NCBI RefSeq assembly: GCF_024298865.1
Contig: NZ_CP101162.1
Coordinates: forward strand, 224,220 to 288,219
Direction of reading: 5' to 3'
DNA from: Halorarius halobius
GTDB taxonomy: Archaea; Halobacteriota; Halobacteria; Halobacteriales; Haloarculaceae
Length of the DNA stretch: 64,000 nucleotides
Shown here one piece after another: positions 34,362 to 44,024 of this stretch (its first letter is position 1; the number at the start of each line of letters is the position of its first letter). A program made the translations under genes and the position numbers. The notes under the pieces are model-generated. The model did no database searches and had not been told where the DNA came from. It saw nothing but the letters and a program-made list of their open reading frames with translations.

Positions 34362-35894
34362 TTATCTCGTCACACGGCGGCCGAGGGAGAAGACGAAGAC
34401 GGCGGTCAGAAACGCACCTGAAAGCCCCTCCGAGGCGGCGATGAACCGGCCGATGTCGCCGGCCGGATGGACGTCTCCGAGCCCGAGCGTCGCGAACGTC
34501 ACGACGCTAAAATAGAGCCCGTCTAGCGCGGCGAGTGGACCGTGGGTCGCGTACCGCACCACCTCGTCGCCCGTGACGAGTCCGCCGGCTGCCGGGTATG
34601 CAAGGGCACTGCTCGCGATGACAGCCACCGCGAGCGCGAGCGTCCGCTGTGGCCGCTCGCCGTAGCCGGCGATCAGATCGAGAAACCCGTTCGTGAGCCA
34701 GCGAACCGCGGCATCGACCCGGTGTGCGAGGGAGTGATCCCCCGCTCGGGCGTGAGCGGCGTACCGCCGGCGGCGGTAGCGCAACTCGCGGACGAAGAAC
34801 ATCGATGCCGTCTCGCTGTCGCCCGTCGCTGACGCCCCCTGTTTGGCTTCCAGATACGTGTGTTCCAGCCCCTCAGTCGTGTCCGCCTCTACGGGACTGC
34901 CGACGTACTCGTGGAGCCGCCAGCGATTCGCCCGCAAGACCGTGCGATAGGATGCGAAGGGGAACCCGTCGAACCGCGTTCGATAGAACCGGTATCGGTC
35001 GAAGGTGGCTGGCTCGCAGTCGAGTTTCACGTCACCGAGGGTGGCATCCGTAAGATCGTAGCAGGCGACGGCATCCTCCGGTTGATCGAGCCGCCCTTCC
35101 GAAACGGTCGCGTCCTGGAGATGGCACGTCAGGTCGCTACCGGGGCGGACACGAAGCAGGTCGAACGTCCCTTCCGAGAGGTCGAGCGTACCGTCGGCGG
35201 TATCGAGACGGGTCCCGTCGAATATCGCCCGGGTCCCGTCCGCACCGACGAACTCGACACCCTGCTCGAACGTCGTGGACACGAACTGCACAGTTCCGAA
35301 GGTGAGGTTGGGAAAATGTGCCGATCCGGCGACTGTGACATCGTCGAAACCCAGCCATCTGGTCACATCGCAGGCAGCGAACTCCAGACCCCCGTCGAAC
35401 TGGGCGTTACTAATCTGGACGCTGCGTTCGAACGAGCCACGACGAGCCCGAAGACAGGTCGACGGTTCCGACGCCGTCCCGAACACCGTGTCGTCGATCG
35501 TGACGTCCATCTCGAAGGTCGCTGCAGTAGTGTCCAGTTGCGAAATGTGACAGTCTCTGATGTGGACTGGGTGTCGAACGACCGCCCCAGAGAGGTCGAG
35601 CGTCCCATCGACTGTGACGTCACAGAGCGTAATACGGCCGACATCGCTCCCATCGACGACGAGGGCGGAGAGGTCCAGTTCGTCGAGGTGAATGTCGACG
35701 TACTCCCGCCGAGCGGGGTCGTCCGCGTCGACATCCGCGAGGAACGCCGTCCGCAGTGCCGACAAGGTGACGTCCGCCGCCCCGCGCTCTTCGGGCGTAA
35801 GGTGGAACACGCACCGGTCGTGATCGGCGGCCACCGACCGTGGACAGCACCGCTCCGACCCATCCACGGTGTACCGAACGGTACAGCCGGTCAC
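34362..35894 (-). CDS. Pentapeptide-like repeat protein with C-terminal ion channel
   Basis: The 510-residue protein has a Cys-containing N-terminus (TGCTVRYT, ERCCPRS, RCVFH, perhaps a zinc site), then about 250 residues of pentapeptide/beta-helix-like repeats (ALVVDGSDVGRITLCDVTV and similar). A helical linker with basic residues precedes two membrane helices flanking a pore loop, FATLGLGDVHP, which carries a K+-channel-like filter. Such proteins are probably gated channels with a beta-helix sensor. It converges with the antiporter gene, stops five bases apart. Confidence 0.85.
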   Translation of the reverse strand: MTGCTVRYTVDGSERCCPRSVAADHDRCVFHLTPEERGAADVTLSALRTAFLADVDADDPARREYVDIHLDELDLSALVVDGSDVGRITLCDVTVDGTLDLSGAVVRHPVHIRDCHISQLDTTAATFEMDVTIDDTVFGTASEPSTCLRARRGSFERSVQISNAQFDGGLEFAACDVTRWLGFDDVTVAGSAHFPNLTFGTVQFVSTTFEQGVEFVGADGTRAIFDGTRLDTADGTLDLSEGTFDLLRVRPGSDLTCHLQDATVSEGRLDQPEDAVACYDLTDATLGDVKLDCEPATFDRYRFYRTRFDGFPFASYRTVLRANRWRLHEYVGSPVEADTTEGLEHTYLEAKQGASATGDSETASMFFVRELRYRRRRYAAHARAGDHSLAHRVDAAVRWLTNGFLDLIAGYGERPQRTLALAVAVIASSALAYPAAGGLVTGDEVVRYATHGPLAALDGLYFSVVTFATLGLGDVHPAGDIGRFIAASEGLSGAFLTAVFVFSLGRRVTR

Positions 35895-35975
35895 GCTACA
35901 CGCCTCGCGTGAGTGCCTCGACGCGTGTGCGGAGTGTCCGGTCGTCGATGGGTCACTGTATTCTTCATATCCATA

Positions 35976-36374
35976 TCAATTGGAAGGGGACCGGAAGAGG
36001 TCGGATCGAACGGACGCAGTCGTCCGCAGGACGCCCGCCACCAGCGCCACCAGAGCGAGCGACAGGAGGACGACTCCGATTCCCAGGGGGAGCCCGACCG
36101 GATTCGGGCCCAGGACGCTCCCGAGTATCAGTGCGAGGCCGAATATCCCGAGGTAGCTCCCGAGGAGAAACAGCGGGACGACGCTGTAAGGGCCGTCGGT
36201 GTAGGCGTACACGCCGGCAAGGAGGCCAGCGACCGGGAGCACGACGAAGTAGACGGTTGTCGCGACTCCGTCGGTCGCGGCAGCTATCCCATTCACCGGG
36301 TCCCGGTAGAGTGCGAGGAGCACTACCAGGAATCCGGCCACGAGTGCACCGCCGCCGATTTCGTGTGTGTCCAT
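35976..36374 (-). CDS. Small four-helix membrane protein of unknown function
   Basis: The 132-residue protein has four hydrophobic helices (starting near residues 8, 42, 66 and 100), with little sequence between them. I do not recognise a family. It is in line with the next upstream membrane gene (36430-36834) on the same strand, 55 bases apart, so both may be one transcript. Confidence 0.65.
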   Translation of the reverse strand: MDTHEIGGGALVAGFLVVLLALYRDPVNGIAAATDGVATTVYFVVLPVAGLLAGVYAYTDGPYSVVPLFLLGSYLGIFGLALILGSVLGPNPVGLPLGIGVVLLSLALVALVAGVLRTTASVRSDLFRSPSN

Positions 36375-36429
36375 ACGATACTGAAATTCGTGCGGGAAAG
36401 AGTAATTGCTCCGCTCTGAGTCCCTCGCG

Positions 36430-36834
36430 TTACTCCTGGGCGCGCTCCATCTCGTAGCTCAGCCGGTGGGGCATGATGCTCAGGGCGCGGACGATGGCGA
36501 CCAGCGAGAAGAAGATTCCCACGAGGATGTGGGCGACGCCGCCGAGCTTGAGCCACAGCAGCGTCGAGGGCCACTTGTGGATCGCGGCGAGTGCGCCGTT
36601 GACCGCGGCGCCGCGGGTGCCGCCGCTCCCGCCGGCGAGACTCGTGTCGGGGTACGTCGTGAAGAAGTTCTCAAGCAACGGGTGGAACTCGGTCAGCTCG
36701 AAGAACAGCGCCGCACCGACCAACAGGTAGCCCACGCCGGCGAAGACGGCACCGACCATGAGCATCTTCTTGATCGAGCCGACAGTCGATTCTATCTCGT
36801 CGATTGGTTGACGATCCGGGTATTCGGATGCCAT
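36430..36834 (-). CDS. Membrane protein of unknown function
   Basis: The ATG at 36834 gives 134 residues with three hydrophobic stretches (MLMVGAVFAGVGYLLVGAAL, a Gly-rich ALAAIHKW segment, and GGVAHILVGIFFSLVAIV). No known motif. An upstream ATG at 36843 would add only three residues. Confidence 0.65.
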   Translation of the reverse strand: MASEYPDRQPIDEIESTVGSIKKMLMVGAVFAGVGYLLVGAALFFELTEFHPLLENFFTTYPDTSLAGGSGGTRGAAVNGALAAIHKWPSTLLWLKLGGVAHILVGIFFSLVAIVRALSIMPHRLSYEMERAQE

Positions 36835-37102
36835 ACCCCACATTCATTACCGTGGTACATAGGGTCACATCGGCCGTGGGGCTCACTTACACGGACGCAT
36901 AGACCTTCTAAGACGTCCGGATGACGGTTTCTCAAGTCGACAACATGCCTCCAACGACTCGACAGGGCACCCCAAGACCCGATGCGATGGAACGCCAAAG
37001 CCAAACGAGCATGGCAGCGCGAACTGACCCCCAACAGCGAACACCCCTGATGCGACTGACCGACCGAACGATTGACCCCGAAATAAGCGACGGATGGGTC
37101 CG

Positions 37103-38812
37103 ATGAGTCCATCCGACACCCGCCCCGAACACGTCGCCACCTGGAGCGACCTCCCCGACAGAGAGCCGGTACACGCACGCGTCGAGGGCGTGGATCTCGT
37201 TGTCATCCGGTACGACGACGAGGTGTCAGTACTCTATGGACGATGTCTCCACCGCGGTGTGCTTCTCGGGGACGGTCACGTCGAAGGAGACGACCTCATC
37301 TGTGGCGTCCACGGCTGGGACTACCGGGTCGACACCGGGATCAGCGAGTACGACAACTCCCATGTGTTAGAAACGTTCTCCGCGTGGGTCGACGAGGACG
37401 AAGACGCCGTCTACGTCGACGCAGCCGAAGTAGCTGCCTGGGCGGCAGACAACCCCCAACCCTATGACGACCCTGAGCCCGGGGATGGCGGCGACGGGGC
37501 GATGCAAGGATCCGCCGACGACATTGATGGCGGCGCCGTCAACCCTGAATTCTACGGCGACCCCGAGCACGAGAAGGAGCCGTACTCTCACTACATCCAA
37601 ACGCTGGCCCAGCAGGGGCCCGAGGGGATCGGCGAACACGGTGACATCTCCGCGATGGGCGTCCCACGCGCGGAGCTGCCGTCGTGGGACGACCTGCAGA
37701 TCCTGACGGCCCAGCTCGCCCGAACGCCGCTCGACGACGAGGCAGCCGTCGACACCGAACTGGTGATCGGCCCGAACGCGGAGAACCCGCTGGAACTCGA
37801 GATTCCAATCTTCGTGAGCGACATGAGCTTCGGCGCGCTCAGCCAAGAAGCGAAGATCGCAATCTCGACAGGCGCAGACCAGGCGGGTACGGGCATCTGT
37901 TCCGGAGAGGGCGGCATGCTTCCCAAGGAGCAGGAAGCGAACTCCCGGTACTTCTACGAGTACGCGACAGGGAAGTTCGGCTGGGACATCGACCTCGTCG
38001 AACGAGTCCAGGCGTTCCATTTCAAGGCCGGACAGGGCGCAAAAACGGGGACCGGCGGCCACCTCCCCGGCGAAAAAGTACAGGGGCGGATCGCCGAAGT
38101 TCGCGACCTCGAACCGGGAACAGACGCGGTGAGTCCCTCGCGATTCGAAGATTTAGAAACGCCCGAGGACTTCGCCGAAATGGCTGACCGGGTACGCGAC
38201 GTCGGCGGTGGCATCCCGATCGGATTCAAACTCTCCGCCCAGCATATCGAGGAGGACATCGACTTCGCACTCGAGGCCGGCGCGGACTACCTCATCCTCG
38301 ACGGTCGCGGCGGCGGCACCGGCGCGGCACCGGACGTGTTCAAGAACAACATCTCGGTCCCGACGATGGCCGCTCTCGCCCGTGCCCGCCGTCATCTGGA
38401 CGCGCGCGGCCGGTCGGACGTGACGCTCATCGCGACGGGCGGCCTCCGGACGGAATCGGATTTCATCAAAGCGATGGCACTCGGTGCCGACGGCGTCGCG
38501 GTCGCCAACGCCGCGATGCAGGCCATCGGCTGTCTCGGCATGCGAGCCTGTGACTCGAACAACTGTCCGGTCGGGATCGCCACCCAACGAGAGGATCTCA
38601 GAAACCGGCTGGTCATCGACTCGGCCGCTGACGGGCTACAGAACTATTTCGAGGCGACAATTAAACTGATGAAGGTGATGGCCCGGGCCTGCGGCCACGA
38701 CAGTCTCTCGGGATTCGAACGCCGGGATCTGACGACCTGGAAACAAGACATTGCCGACCTGACCGGCGTTGAGTATGCCGGTGTCGGGAACGATCGGAAA
38801 CCAAACCAATGA
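37103..38812 (+). CDS. Rieske domain fused to a glutamate-synthase-type FMN domain
   Basis: Start at 37103 (or 37094) gives 569 residues. Residues 10-105 are a Rieske-type domain, RCLHRGVLL (Cys48, His50) and CGVHGWDY (Cys67, His70). From about 165 to the end lies the glutamate synthase central FMN-binding barrel: [63 protein letters not shown] and [13 protein letters not shown] with Cys for a 3Fe-4S cluster. There is no glutaminase domain, so it is not a full glutamate synthase. The neighbouring DHFR start overlaps this stop by four bases (ATGA). Confidence 0.87.
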   Translation: MSPSDTRPEHVATWSDLPDREPVHARVEGVDLVVIRYDDEVSVLYGRCLHRGVLLGDGHVEGDDLICGVHGWDYRVDTGISEYDNSHVLETFSAWVDEDEDAVYVDAAEVAAWAADNPQPYDDPEPGDGGDGAMQGSADDIDGGAVNPEFYGDPEHEKEPYSHYIQTLAQQGPEGIGEHGDISAMGVPRAELPSWDDLQILTAQLARTPLDDEAAVDTELVIGPNAENPLELEIPIFVSDMSFGALSQEAKIAISTGADQAGTGICSGEGGMLPKEQEANSRYFYEYATGKFGWDIDLVERVQAFHFKAGQGAKTGTGGHLPGEKVQGRIAEVRDLEPGTDAVSPSRFEDLETPEDFAEMADRVRDVGGGIPIGFKLSAQHIEEDIDFALEAGADYLILDGRGGGTGAAPDVFKNNISVPTMAALARARRHLDARGRSDVTLIATGGLRTESDFIKAMALGADGVAVANAAMQAIGCLGMRACDSNNCPVGIATQREDLRNRLVIDSAADGLQNYFEATIKLMKVMARACGHDSLSGFERRDLTTWKQDIADLTGVEYAGVGNDRKPNQ

Positions 38813-39291
38813 ACCTCATTTCAGTCGCTGCGGTGGCAGAGAACGGTGTTATCGGGCAAGATGGAGAAATACCGTGGCAGAGTATCCCGGCCGACAAACA
38901 ACAATACAGAGATCGGATCGCGGAGTCGCCCGTGATTCTCGGGCGACGGACATTCGATTCGATGCGCGATGACCTCCCGGGAACCGCACAGATCGTGTTG
39001 AGCCGGTCGGAATCGGCGTTCGACGTCGAGTCAGCACACCACGCGTCGGGCATCGACAATGCGGTCGCAACAGTCGAATCGCTCGGGAGCGACCATGCCT
39101 ACGTCATCGGTGGGGCAGGTATATACGACCTCTTCCAGCCCGTCATCGACCGAATGGTGCTCAGCCGGATTCCTGGCGAGTACGACGGTGACACGTACTT
39201 TCCGGACTGGGACACCGATGAGTGGACCCTCGTCGACAGCACTCCCTACGACAGTTTCACCCTCGAAGAGTGGGTTCGAAAACAGAGCTAA
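38809..39291 (+). CDS. folA: Dihydrofolate reductase
   Basis: The 160-residue protein has [33 protein letters not shown] and [12 protein letters not shown], all standard DHFR motifs for NADPH and folate binding. It reduces dihydrofolate to tetrahydrofolate. The ATG overlaps the previous stop by four bases, so it is translationally coupled to the Rieske-GltS gene. A peptidase gene follows 19 bases later. Confidence 0.93.
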   Translation: MNLISVAAVAENGVIGQDGEIPWQSIPADKQQYRDRIAESPVILGRRTFDSMRDDLPGTAQIVLSRSESAFDVESAHHASGIDNAVATVESLGSDHAYVIGGAGIYDLFQPVIDRMVLSRIPGEYDGDTYFPDWDTDEWTLVDSTPYDSFTLEEWVRKQS

Positions 39292-39310
39292 CTAACGTCC
39301 CTCTTCAAGT

Positions 39311-40579
39311 ATGGATACATCCGATTTACCCACGGCCGTTGCCGAGTACCTCTCCGAGAATCGTACGGACCTGTTCGAGTTCACGAAGACGCTCGTCGGG
39401 TACGATACGCAGAACCCACCCGGGCGAACCGTCGATATCATCGAGTGGCTCGAAACCACGCTCGAGGAATCGGCGTTGTCCGTCGAGCGCTTCGAAGTCG
39501 ACCCCGAAAAGCCGAATCTCATCGCCACGTTTCCCGGACAGACCGACCGCACGCTGTGTTTCAACGGCCATCTCGATACCGTCCCGTTCGACGAGGGCGA
39601 TTGGTCGTACGATCCGCTCGGGGAGCGAAACGACGATCGCATCTACGGACGTGGGGCGACCGATATGAAAGGGGCCGTCGCCGCGATGTTACAGGTCGCA
39701 CTCGCGTACGCCCGGACCGGGACAGAACCGCCAGTAACACTCCAGTTCGCGTTCGTGAGCGACGAGGAAACAGGCGGTGACGCCGGCCTCACGACGCTGT
39801 TAGAGACGACCGAGTTCGACCCTGACGCCTGCGTTGTCGGCGAAACCACCTCTCGGAACGGCCGATACTCCGTCTCGGTCGCTGATCGGGGGAACATCTG
39901 GCTCACACTCGAAGCATCAGGGACTGCTGCACACGGCTCACGACCGATGATCGGAGAGAACGCAATCGATCGCCTGACCGAGGCGATTGAGCAGTTGCGA
40001 AATGAATTCGGTCAGCAGGAACTGTCGGTCGATCCATCGATGGACGAGATCATCAAGGAGTCCGTCGCCTTCTACGAGCCTGAGGCTGGAGCCGACGCCA
40101 CCCGAAGCCTGTACAGGTACCCGACGATCAATCTCGGCATCATCGAGGGTGGAACGGCGATCAACACGGTGCCGGCCTCGGCATGCGCGAGAGTTGATAT
40201 CCGCCTGACTGCTGGCGTCGACACCAGAGAAGCACTCAGCGGGATCCGGAACTGCTTGGCCGGGATGGACGGCATTGAGATCACTGATATTTCGTGGACC
40301 CGTGGGTCGTACGAGCCGCTCGGGAGTCCGATCGTCGAAGCGAGCGCGCGGGCAGCCGACCACGTCGTCGACGACCAAGTCTACCGGCGGAGCGCAACCG
40401 GTGGCGGTGACGCCAAAGTGCTTCGACACGAGGGGATTCCAACGGTCGAATTCGGCTTCGGCACCCAGACAGCGCACGGCACTGACGAATACACGACGAC
40501 CGAGGCCCTGGTTCGAAACGCCATCAGCTACGGTACACTCCCAGTCCTCTACGAGCAACTCACGAGAGCTGACGAATGA
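39311..40579 (+). CDS. M20-family zinc metallopeptidase (ArgE/DapE-like)
   Basis: The protein has 422 residues with the M20 metal motifs: FNGHLDTVPFDEGDW (first Zn His-Asp), GRGATDMKGAVAAM, SDEETGGDAG (catalytic Glu-Glu) and CVVGETTS, plus a dimerization domain and late VEFGFGTQTAHGTDEY. It hydrolyses an N-acyl or peptide-like amide, for example N-acetylornithine or succinyl-diaminopimelate; substrate not determined. The downstream TauE gene overlaps its stop by four bases. Confidence 0.9.
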   Translation: MDTSDLPTAVAEYLSENRTDLFEFTKTLVGYDTQNPPGRTVDIIEWLETTLEESALSVERFEVDPEKPNLIATFPGQTDRTLCFNGHLDTVPFDEGDWSYDPLGERNDDRIYGRGATDMKGAVAAMLQVALAYARTGTEPPVTLQFAFVSDEETGGDAGLTTLLETTEFDPDACVVGETTSRNGRYSVSVADRGNIWLTLEASGTAAHGSRPMIGENAIDRLTEAIEQLRNEFGQQELSVDPSMDEIIKESVAFYEPEAGADATRSLYRYPTINLGIIEGGTAINTVPASACARVDIRLTAGVDTREALSGIRNCLAGMDGIEITDISWTRGSYEPLGSPIVEASARAADHVVDDQVYRRSATGGGDAKVLRHEGIPTVEFGFGTQTAHGTDEYTTTEALVRNAISYGTLPVLYEQLTRADE

Positions 40580-41361
40580 TTGCAGCCATCGGGGAGCCGA
40601 CAGTCGCGCTGATGACGCTCGTTATTCTGGTCTCCGGGACGACGAATGGACTTGCTGGCTTCGGGTTCGCTCTCGTCGGGACGATGGCGCTCGCAACGGT
40701 AATCGATCCGGCAACGGCGGTCGTCTTCATGATCATCCCGATTCTCGCGGTGAATCTCTCGCTGGTCCGTGATCTCTCTCAAGAAGAGCTTCGAACCTGT
40801 AGTCGACGGTTTGGCCCACTCATCGGTGCCGCGCTGATCGGTACGGTTATCGGGATGGCGATCCTCAGTCGTATTCCGACCGGCCCCCTACGTGTCGGCC
40901 TCGGAGTATTGACGCTCGGGTTCGTCGCGACTGCTCAGCGACGGATTCCACTCCCGGACTGGTCGGCAGGTGGGATCGGTACGTTCGCACGAACGCGAGT
41001 CGGAATGCTCGGTGTCGGCGGCATCTCAGGACTGTTGTTCGGCGGGACGAACGTCGGGGTACAGCTCATCGCGTATCTTCGGAGCTTCGACCTCTCCCAC
41101 GGACTATTCGTCGGCGTCGTCGCGCTCGTGTTCCTGGGACTCAACGGAATTCGCGTTGCTGTGGCGGGGTTGTTCGGGTTGTATCCGAGCCGGATACTCC
41201 TGCTCGTTTCCGTCGCCGCTGCCGTTCCAGCCGCGATCGGGGTCGCTGTAGGCAAGCGCCTCCGAGTTACTACCAGCGAGCGCACTCGCCGACTCGTCGT
41301 CTTGGGTCTCCTCACTGTCGTTGGATTTCGTCTGGTCGGGGGTGGACTGGGACTGATCTAG
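40576..41361 (+). CDS. TauE/SafE-family membrane transporter (second copy)
   Basis: The 261-residue protein has seven or eight helices with the family motif TTNGLAGFGFALVGTMALA near residue 25 and GISGLLFGGTNVGVQLIAY near residue 150 in the second repeat. It starts with an ATGA overlap with the peptidase gene, showing co-translation. Substrate unknown; an amino-acid or organosulfonate product of the peptidase is a speculative option. Confidence 0.87.
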   Translation: MIAAIGEPTVALMTLVILVSGTTNGLAGFGFALVGTMALATVIDPATAVVFMIIPILAVNLSLVRDLSQEELRTCSRRFGPLIGAALIGTVIGMAILSRIPTGPLRVGLGVLTLGFVATAQRRIPLPDWSAGGIGTFARTRVGMLGVGGISGLLFGGTNVGVQLIAYLRSFDLSHGLFVGVVALVFLGLNGIRVAVAGLFGLYPSRILLLVSVAAAVPAAIGVAVGKRLRVTTSERTRRLVVLGLLTVVGFRLVGGGLGLI

Positions 41362-41378
41362 ACGTCGGCGCCAATACG

Positions 41379-41639
41379 TTAGCTGTCACCCGATTCGAGC
41401 GAATAAATCCGCTGTCTCGCATCCATAAACGAGATACGGGAGGTGACGATTCCGTTCTCTTCAAGCTGCGTGAGGGCATACCGAACGGTCCGAGGTGGAA
41501 GAAGTGTTGACTCGGCGAGTTCCGACTGCGTACTCTCACCCTCGTATTCGAGCGTTTTCGCGACGAGTTTGGCACTCGGCGGGAGATCGTGGAGGGTAGC
41601 AGAAGTCTTCTGAGTTGTAAGAGACGGCTGATCAGTCAT
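41379..41639 (-). CDS. Winged-helix DNA-binding protein
   Basis: From the ATG at 41639, 86 residues: SAKLVAKTLEYEGESTQSELAE, the recognition helix LLPPRTVRYALTQLEENGIV and a wing SRISFMDARQRIYSLE. It is a MarR-like short haloarchaeal regulator and a close paralog of the protein at 50345-50629 (shared SAKLVxKTLEYEGExTQSxL and ARTVRYALT blocks). It is convergent with the TauE gene. Target unknown. Confidence 0.8.
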   Translation of the reverse strand: MTDQPSLTTQKTSATLHDLPPSAKLVAKTLEYEGESTQSELAESTLLPPRTVRYALTQLEENGIVTSRISFMDARQRIYSLESGDS

Positions 41640-41771
41640 CAATATCAAGAGGGAACGGGCCCGTCTTAACAGACTATCAGACGTGCGATTACATTGCACA
41701 CCCGTACACTCGTTTGCAGTACCTCGGCCGTCGAGGCCCACCTAAAAATAGTTCGTACCTCATCTCCATCG

Positions 41772-42896
41772 TCAGTCAGCGGATACTCGACACACGGCGG
41801 GCTCAGAAAGGCGGGTCGCAAATCTCGTGACACTCCAAACCAAGAGAATGACGGCAGCCGCGAAGAAGAGCGATCCGAGCGGCGATGCCGGATCGATGAA
41901 CGCCCAGTAGAGTGGGCTTGCTGAGACGCCGAAGAACACGCTTGCAACCGCATACACCGCAGGTCCACAGCAGCAACAGGCCGTCGCGCCCGTCGTGGCA
42001 AGCCCACCGAGAATGCCGCCAGAGGAGGAAAACTCCATACTGTGCTGCCAGACCGCAGTCATCAACGATGCATTCAACCCGATAAGCCCCACCAGCGTGC
42101 CAATGAGCAGTGCGGTCCCGACCGACATCGCCCCCGCAAGCGGGATCGAAGGAACGTAGAATTCGACGGCAGGCCAGACAACCAGCGGATTCGCAAAGCT
42201 CGCCGTCGTGACGAACGCGGTCGTCGGGCCGTTTACCCCCTGCTCCGGATTCACGGTGAATAACCCCGCGGAGAACAAGAAGAACACGCTGAACATGGCT
42301 GCGACGAGACCGCCCACGTGTCCAGCGAGCTGATCGACTGCGTCGCTCCGGACCACGGGCCACACATCTACCCACAGGATGTAGCCAACGAGAAGCGGGA
42401 CGACGACCACGAGCAGGTACCCGACCGGGTGTCGATACCCGCTGTTCGGCATCAGGGCTGGATACCCCACCCAGATACCGAGTGCCAGTCCGAGCACGCT
42501 GTATTCGAGGCGAGTGGGCCACCGCCAGACGCCGAGCAACAGGCTCCCCGTCGTGAGCAACCCAGCTGTGACCACGGCAAGTGGCGGATACCACGCGTGG
42601 AGCGTTGGGGTCGTCCCGACGGGTTCGATTTGGATCTGGATGATGGCAATCGTCCCGAGTAGCGCCACTCCGAGCCCGATCAGAACCCCGCTGAGAGTCC
42701 GTTTCGGGTGGTCACTCCACACTCGCTTTCCGAGAAGCGCACTGCCTCCCATACCCACGCCCCCACCCAGGATCAGCACGAGAAACGCCCAGTGTGGGGT
42801 ACTGGCGTGGGTACTGCCGCTATGGGCGGCTACCGGTGGCACGAACAGTAATGCACCGGCGAGGACCAGCCCCTGAATCAGGAGACGGTAATCCAT
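41772..42896 (-). CDS. Multi-helix membrane protein with CCCCGP motif, last gene of the mer-like operon
   Basis: Start at the ATG at 42896 gives 374 residues, with a signal-like first helix (LIQGLVLAGALLFVPP); starts at 42956 or 43013 are possible. About nine helices are predicted. Near residue 325 the sequence ATACCCCGPAVYAVASVFFG has four consecutive Cys before Gly-Pro, followed by GVSAS, like an extended MerT motif. A similar CCGP block is in the 18367-18948 protein. The gene follows two small CC membrane proteins on the same strand, so a role in mercury or other soft-metal transport is likely but inferred. Confidence 0.72.
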   Translation of the reverse strand: MDYRLLIQGLVLAGALLFVPPVAAHSGSTHASTPHWAFLVLILGGGVGMGGSALLGKRVWSDHPKRTLSGVLIGLGVALLGTIAIIQIQIEPVGTTPTLHAWYPPLAVVTAGLLTTGSLLLGVWRWPTRLEYSVLGLALGIWVGYPALMPNSGYRHPVGYLLVVVVPLLVGYILWVDVWPVVRSDAVDQLAGHVGGLVAAMFSVFFLFSAGLFTVNPEQGVNGPTTAFVTTASFANPLVVWPAVEFYVPSIPLAGAMSVGTALLIGTLVGLIGLNASLMTAVWQHSMEFSSSGGILGGLATTGATACCCCGPAVYAVASVFFGVSASPLYWAFIDPASPLGSLFFAAAVILLVWSVTRFATRLSEPAVCRVSAD

Positions 42897-43088
42897 CCTC
42901 CGTGCTGTACGCTGATCATGGCTCTCCGAACGGTCAGTCTGCTGTCGCGAAATCATTGATACAGGGTGAATACGGTGGCATCTGTCTGGAGGCCGAACCC
43001 ACTCATACGGCATATTGTGTTACCCCCTTTGCGTTCTGGAGGACAGCATACGACAGCAGAAGCGTCGCCACAGACCAGACCCGTCCCG

Positions 43089-43331
43089 TCATTGTCGCCC
43101 CCTCCGACGGAGAACGAGCCCGATGACGAGTAGCGGCAGTGCGGTCACGAGTGCGGTCACGAGAATTCCACCGAGTCCACCCACGGCACCGCTGACAGCA
43201 GTCACGCCAGCAGCTGTTCCGCCGTCGACTGCAGCCCCGCCTGCGAGGGTCGCAGTGCCGATACAACAGAGACTGAGTGCCCCCGCAAGTCCGAGGAGCC
43301 CCCAGGGCGACCCATCAGCCGAGGAAGCCAT
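43089..43331 (-). CDS. Small membrane protein with CC motif, mer locus
   Basis: Start at the ATG at 43331 gives 80 residues: two helices, with LSLCCIGTATLAGG in the first and LPLLVIGLVLRRRGRQ at the end. The Cys pair in helix 1 is the MerT/MerF-like metal-entry signature. It overlaps the preceding gene by 17 bases, so the two are translated together. The transported ion is likely Hg(II), because merA is nearby on the opposite strand. Confidence 0.68.
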   Translation of the reverse strand: MASSADGSPWGLLGLAGALSLCCIGTATLAGGAAVDGGTAAGVTAVSGAVGGLGGILVTALVTALPLLVIGLVLRRRGRQ

Positions 43332-43551
43332 CGTTCGCCTCTCCGATGTGGTGATAGCCAGCAGCGAGGCCCAACGCAACCAACCCGCCCAGGCCGACAA
43401 CCGCCAGATACGTCACGCCCATCGAGAGACCGATGGTGGTCGCAAGGCCACCGACCACCACCGCCCCACCGAGCACCTCGAGGCCGAGACAGCACGCGAC
43501 GACGCCACCGACTCCCGCATACGGGAGCCACGAGTCAGCGTCATCGCTCAT
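43315..43551 (-). CDS. Small membrane protein with CC motif, mer locus (upstream copy)
   Basis: Start at the ATG at 43551 gives 78 residues: two to three helices with VVACCLGLEVLGGA near residue 20. Its start lies within the end of the ArsR-type gene (11-base overlap) and its end overlaps the next gene. The chain regulator, CC protein, CC protein, CCCCGP protein forms one operon. Together the two CC proteins may act as a split MerT/MerF-like channel (inference). Confidence 0.68.
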   Translation of the reverse strand: MSDDADSWLPYAGVGGVVACCLGLEVLGGAVVVGGLATTIGLSMGVTYLAVVGLGGLVALGLAAGYHHIGEANDGFLG

Positions 43552-43906
43552 CGGTCTCAGCCTCGGTAACGACCTCGCACCCGAGGACGCTCTCAATATT
43601 CTGGCGAATACAGTCATCGGCCAGTGAGAGCATTTCGACGGCTTCTGGCCGGCTCACCTCGTAGTACTTCTTGCGGCCGTCGCGCTCCGCGTCGACCAAC
43701 TGGCAGTTCTTGAGACACTGGAGGTGATGCGAAACCAGATTCGTCCCGAGATCGACGCGATCGCACAGTTCACTGACGTTGAGCGGTTCGTCGGCCTCGA
43801 CGAGTGTCTGGAAGATCCGGAGTCTGGTTGGATCACCGAGCGCGCTGAAGATGTTCGCGCGGGCCTCGTTCACGTCGTCGTTCGATTGGAGGAGATTGAT
43901 ACTCAT
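43541..43906 (-). CDS. ArsR-family metal-responsive repressor of the mer locus
   Basis: From the ATG at 43906 there are 121 residues. The winged helix has ANIFSALGDPTRLRIFQTLV, NVSELCDRVDLGTNLVSHHL (Cys in the recognition region), QCLKNCQLV and RKKYYEVS. Cys positions (ELCDR, QCLKNC, DDCIR, LGCEV) could bind Hg or As. It is divergent from merA across a 118-base promoter region with an inverted repeat at 43914-43931, so self-regulation is likely. Confidence 0.85.
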   Translation of the reverse strand: MSINLLQSNDDVNEARANIFSALGDPTRLRIFQTLVEADEPLNVSELCDRVDLGTNLVSHHLQCLKNCQLVDAERDGRKKYYEVSRPEAVEMLSLADDCIRQNIESVLGCEVVTEAETDER

Positions 43907-43913
43907 TACAATA

Positions 43914-43931
43914 ACCAAACTTCCATTTGGT
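43914..43931. promoter_or_regulatory. Inverted repeat, candidate ArsR-type operator in the mer intergenic region
   Basis: ACCAAA and TTTGGT form a perfect six-base inverted repeat with a six-base spacer, 8-25 bases before the repressor start. A weaker repeat, ATGGC with GCCAT at 43963-43979, overlaps CTATA and lies on the merA side. Both are in the 118-base gap between divergent genes, where a metal-sensing repressor would bind. Confidence 0.4.
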
Positions 43932-44024
43932 CATAGTCCTTTCGGAGAAGAGGAGGCAGAGAATGGCCTCTATAGCCATCTAGAGCAGAATGTTAAAGCT
44001 CCAAACAACACAACGACTATTAGA

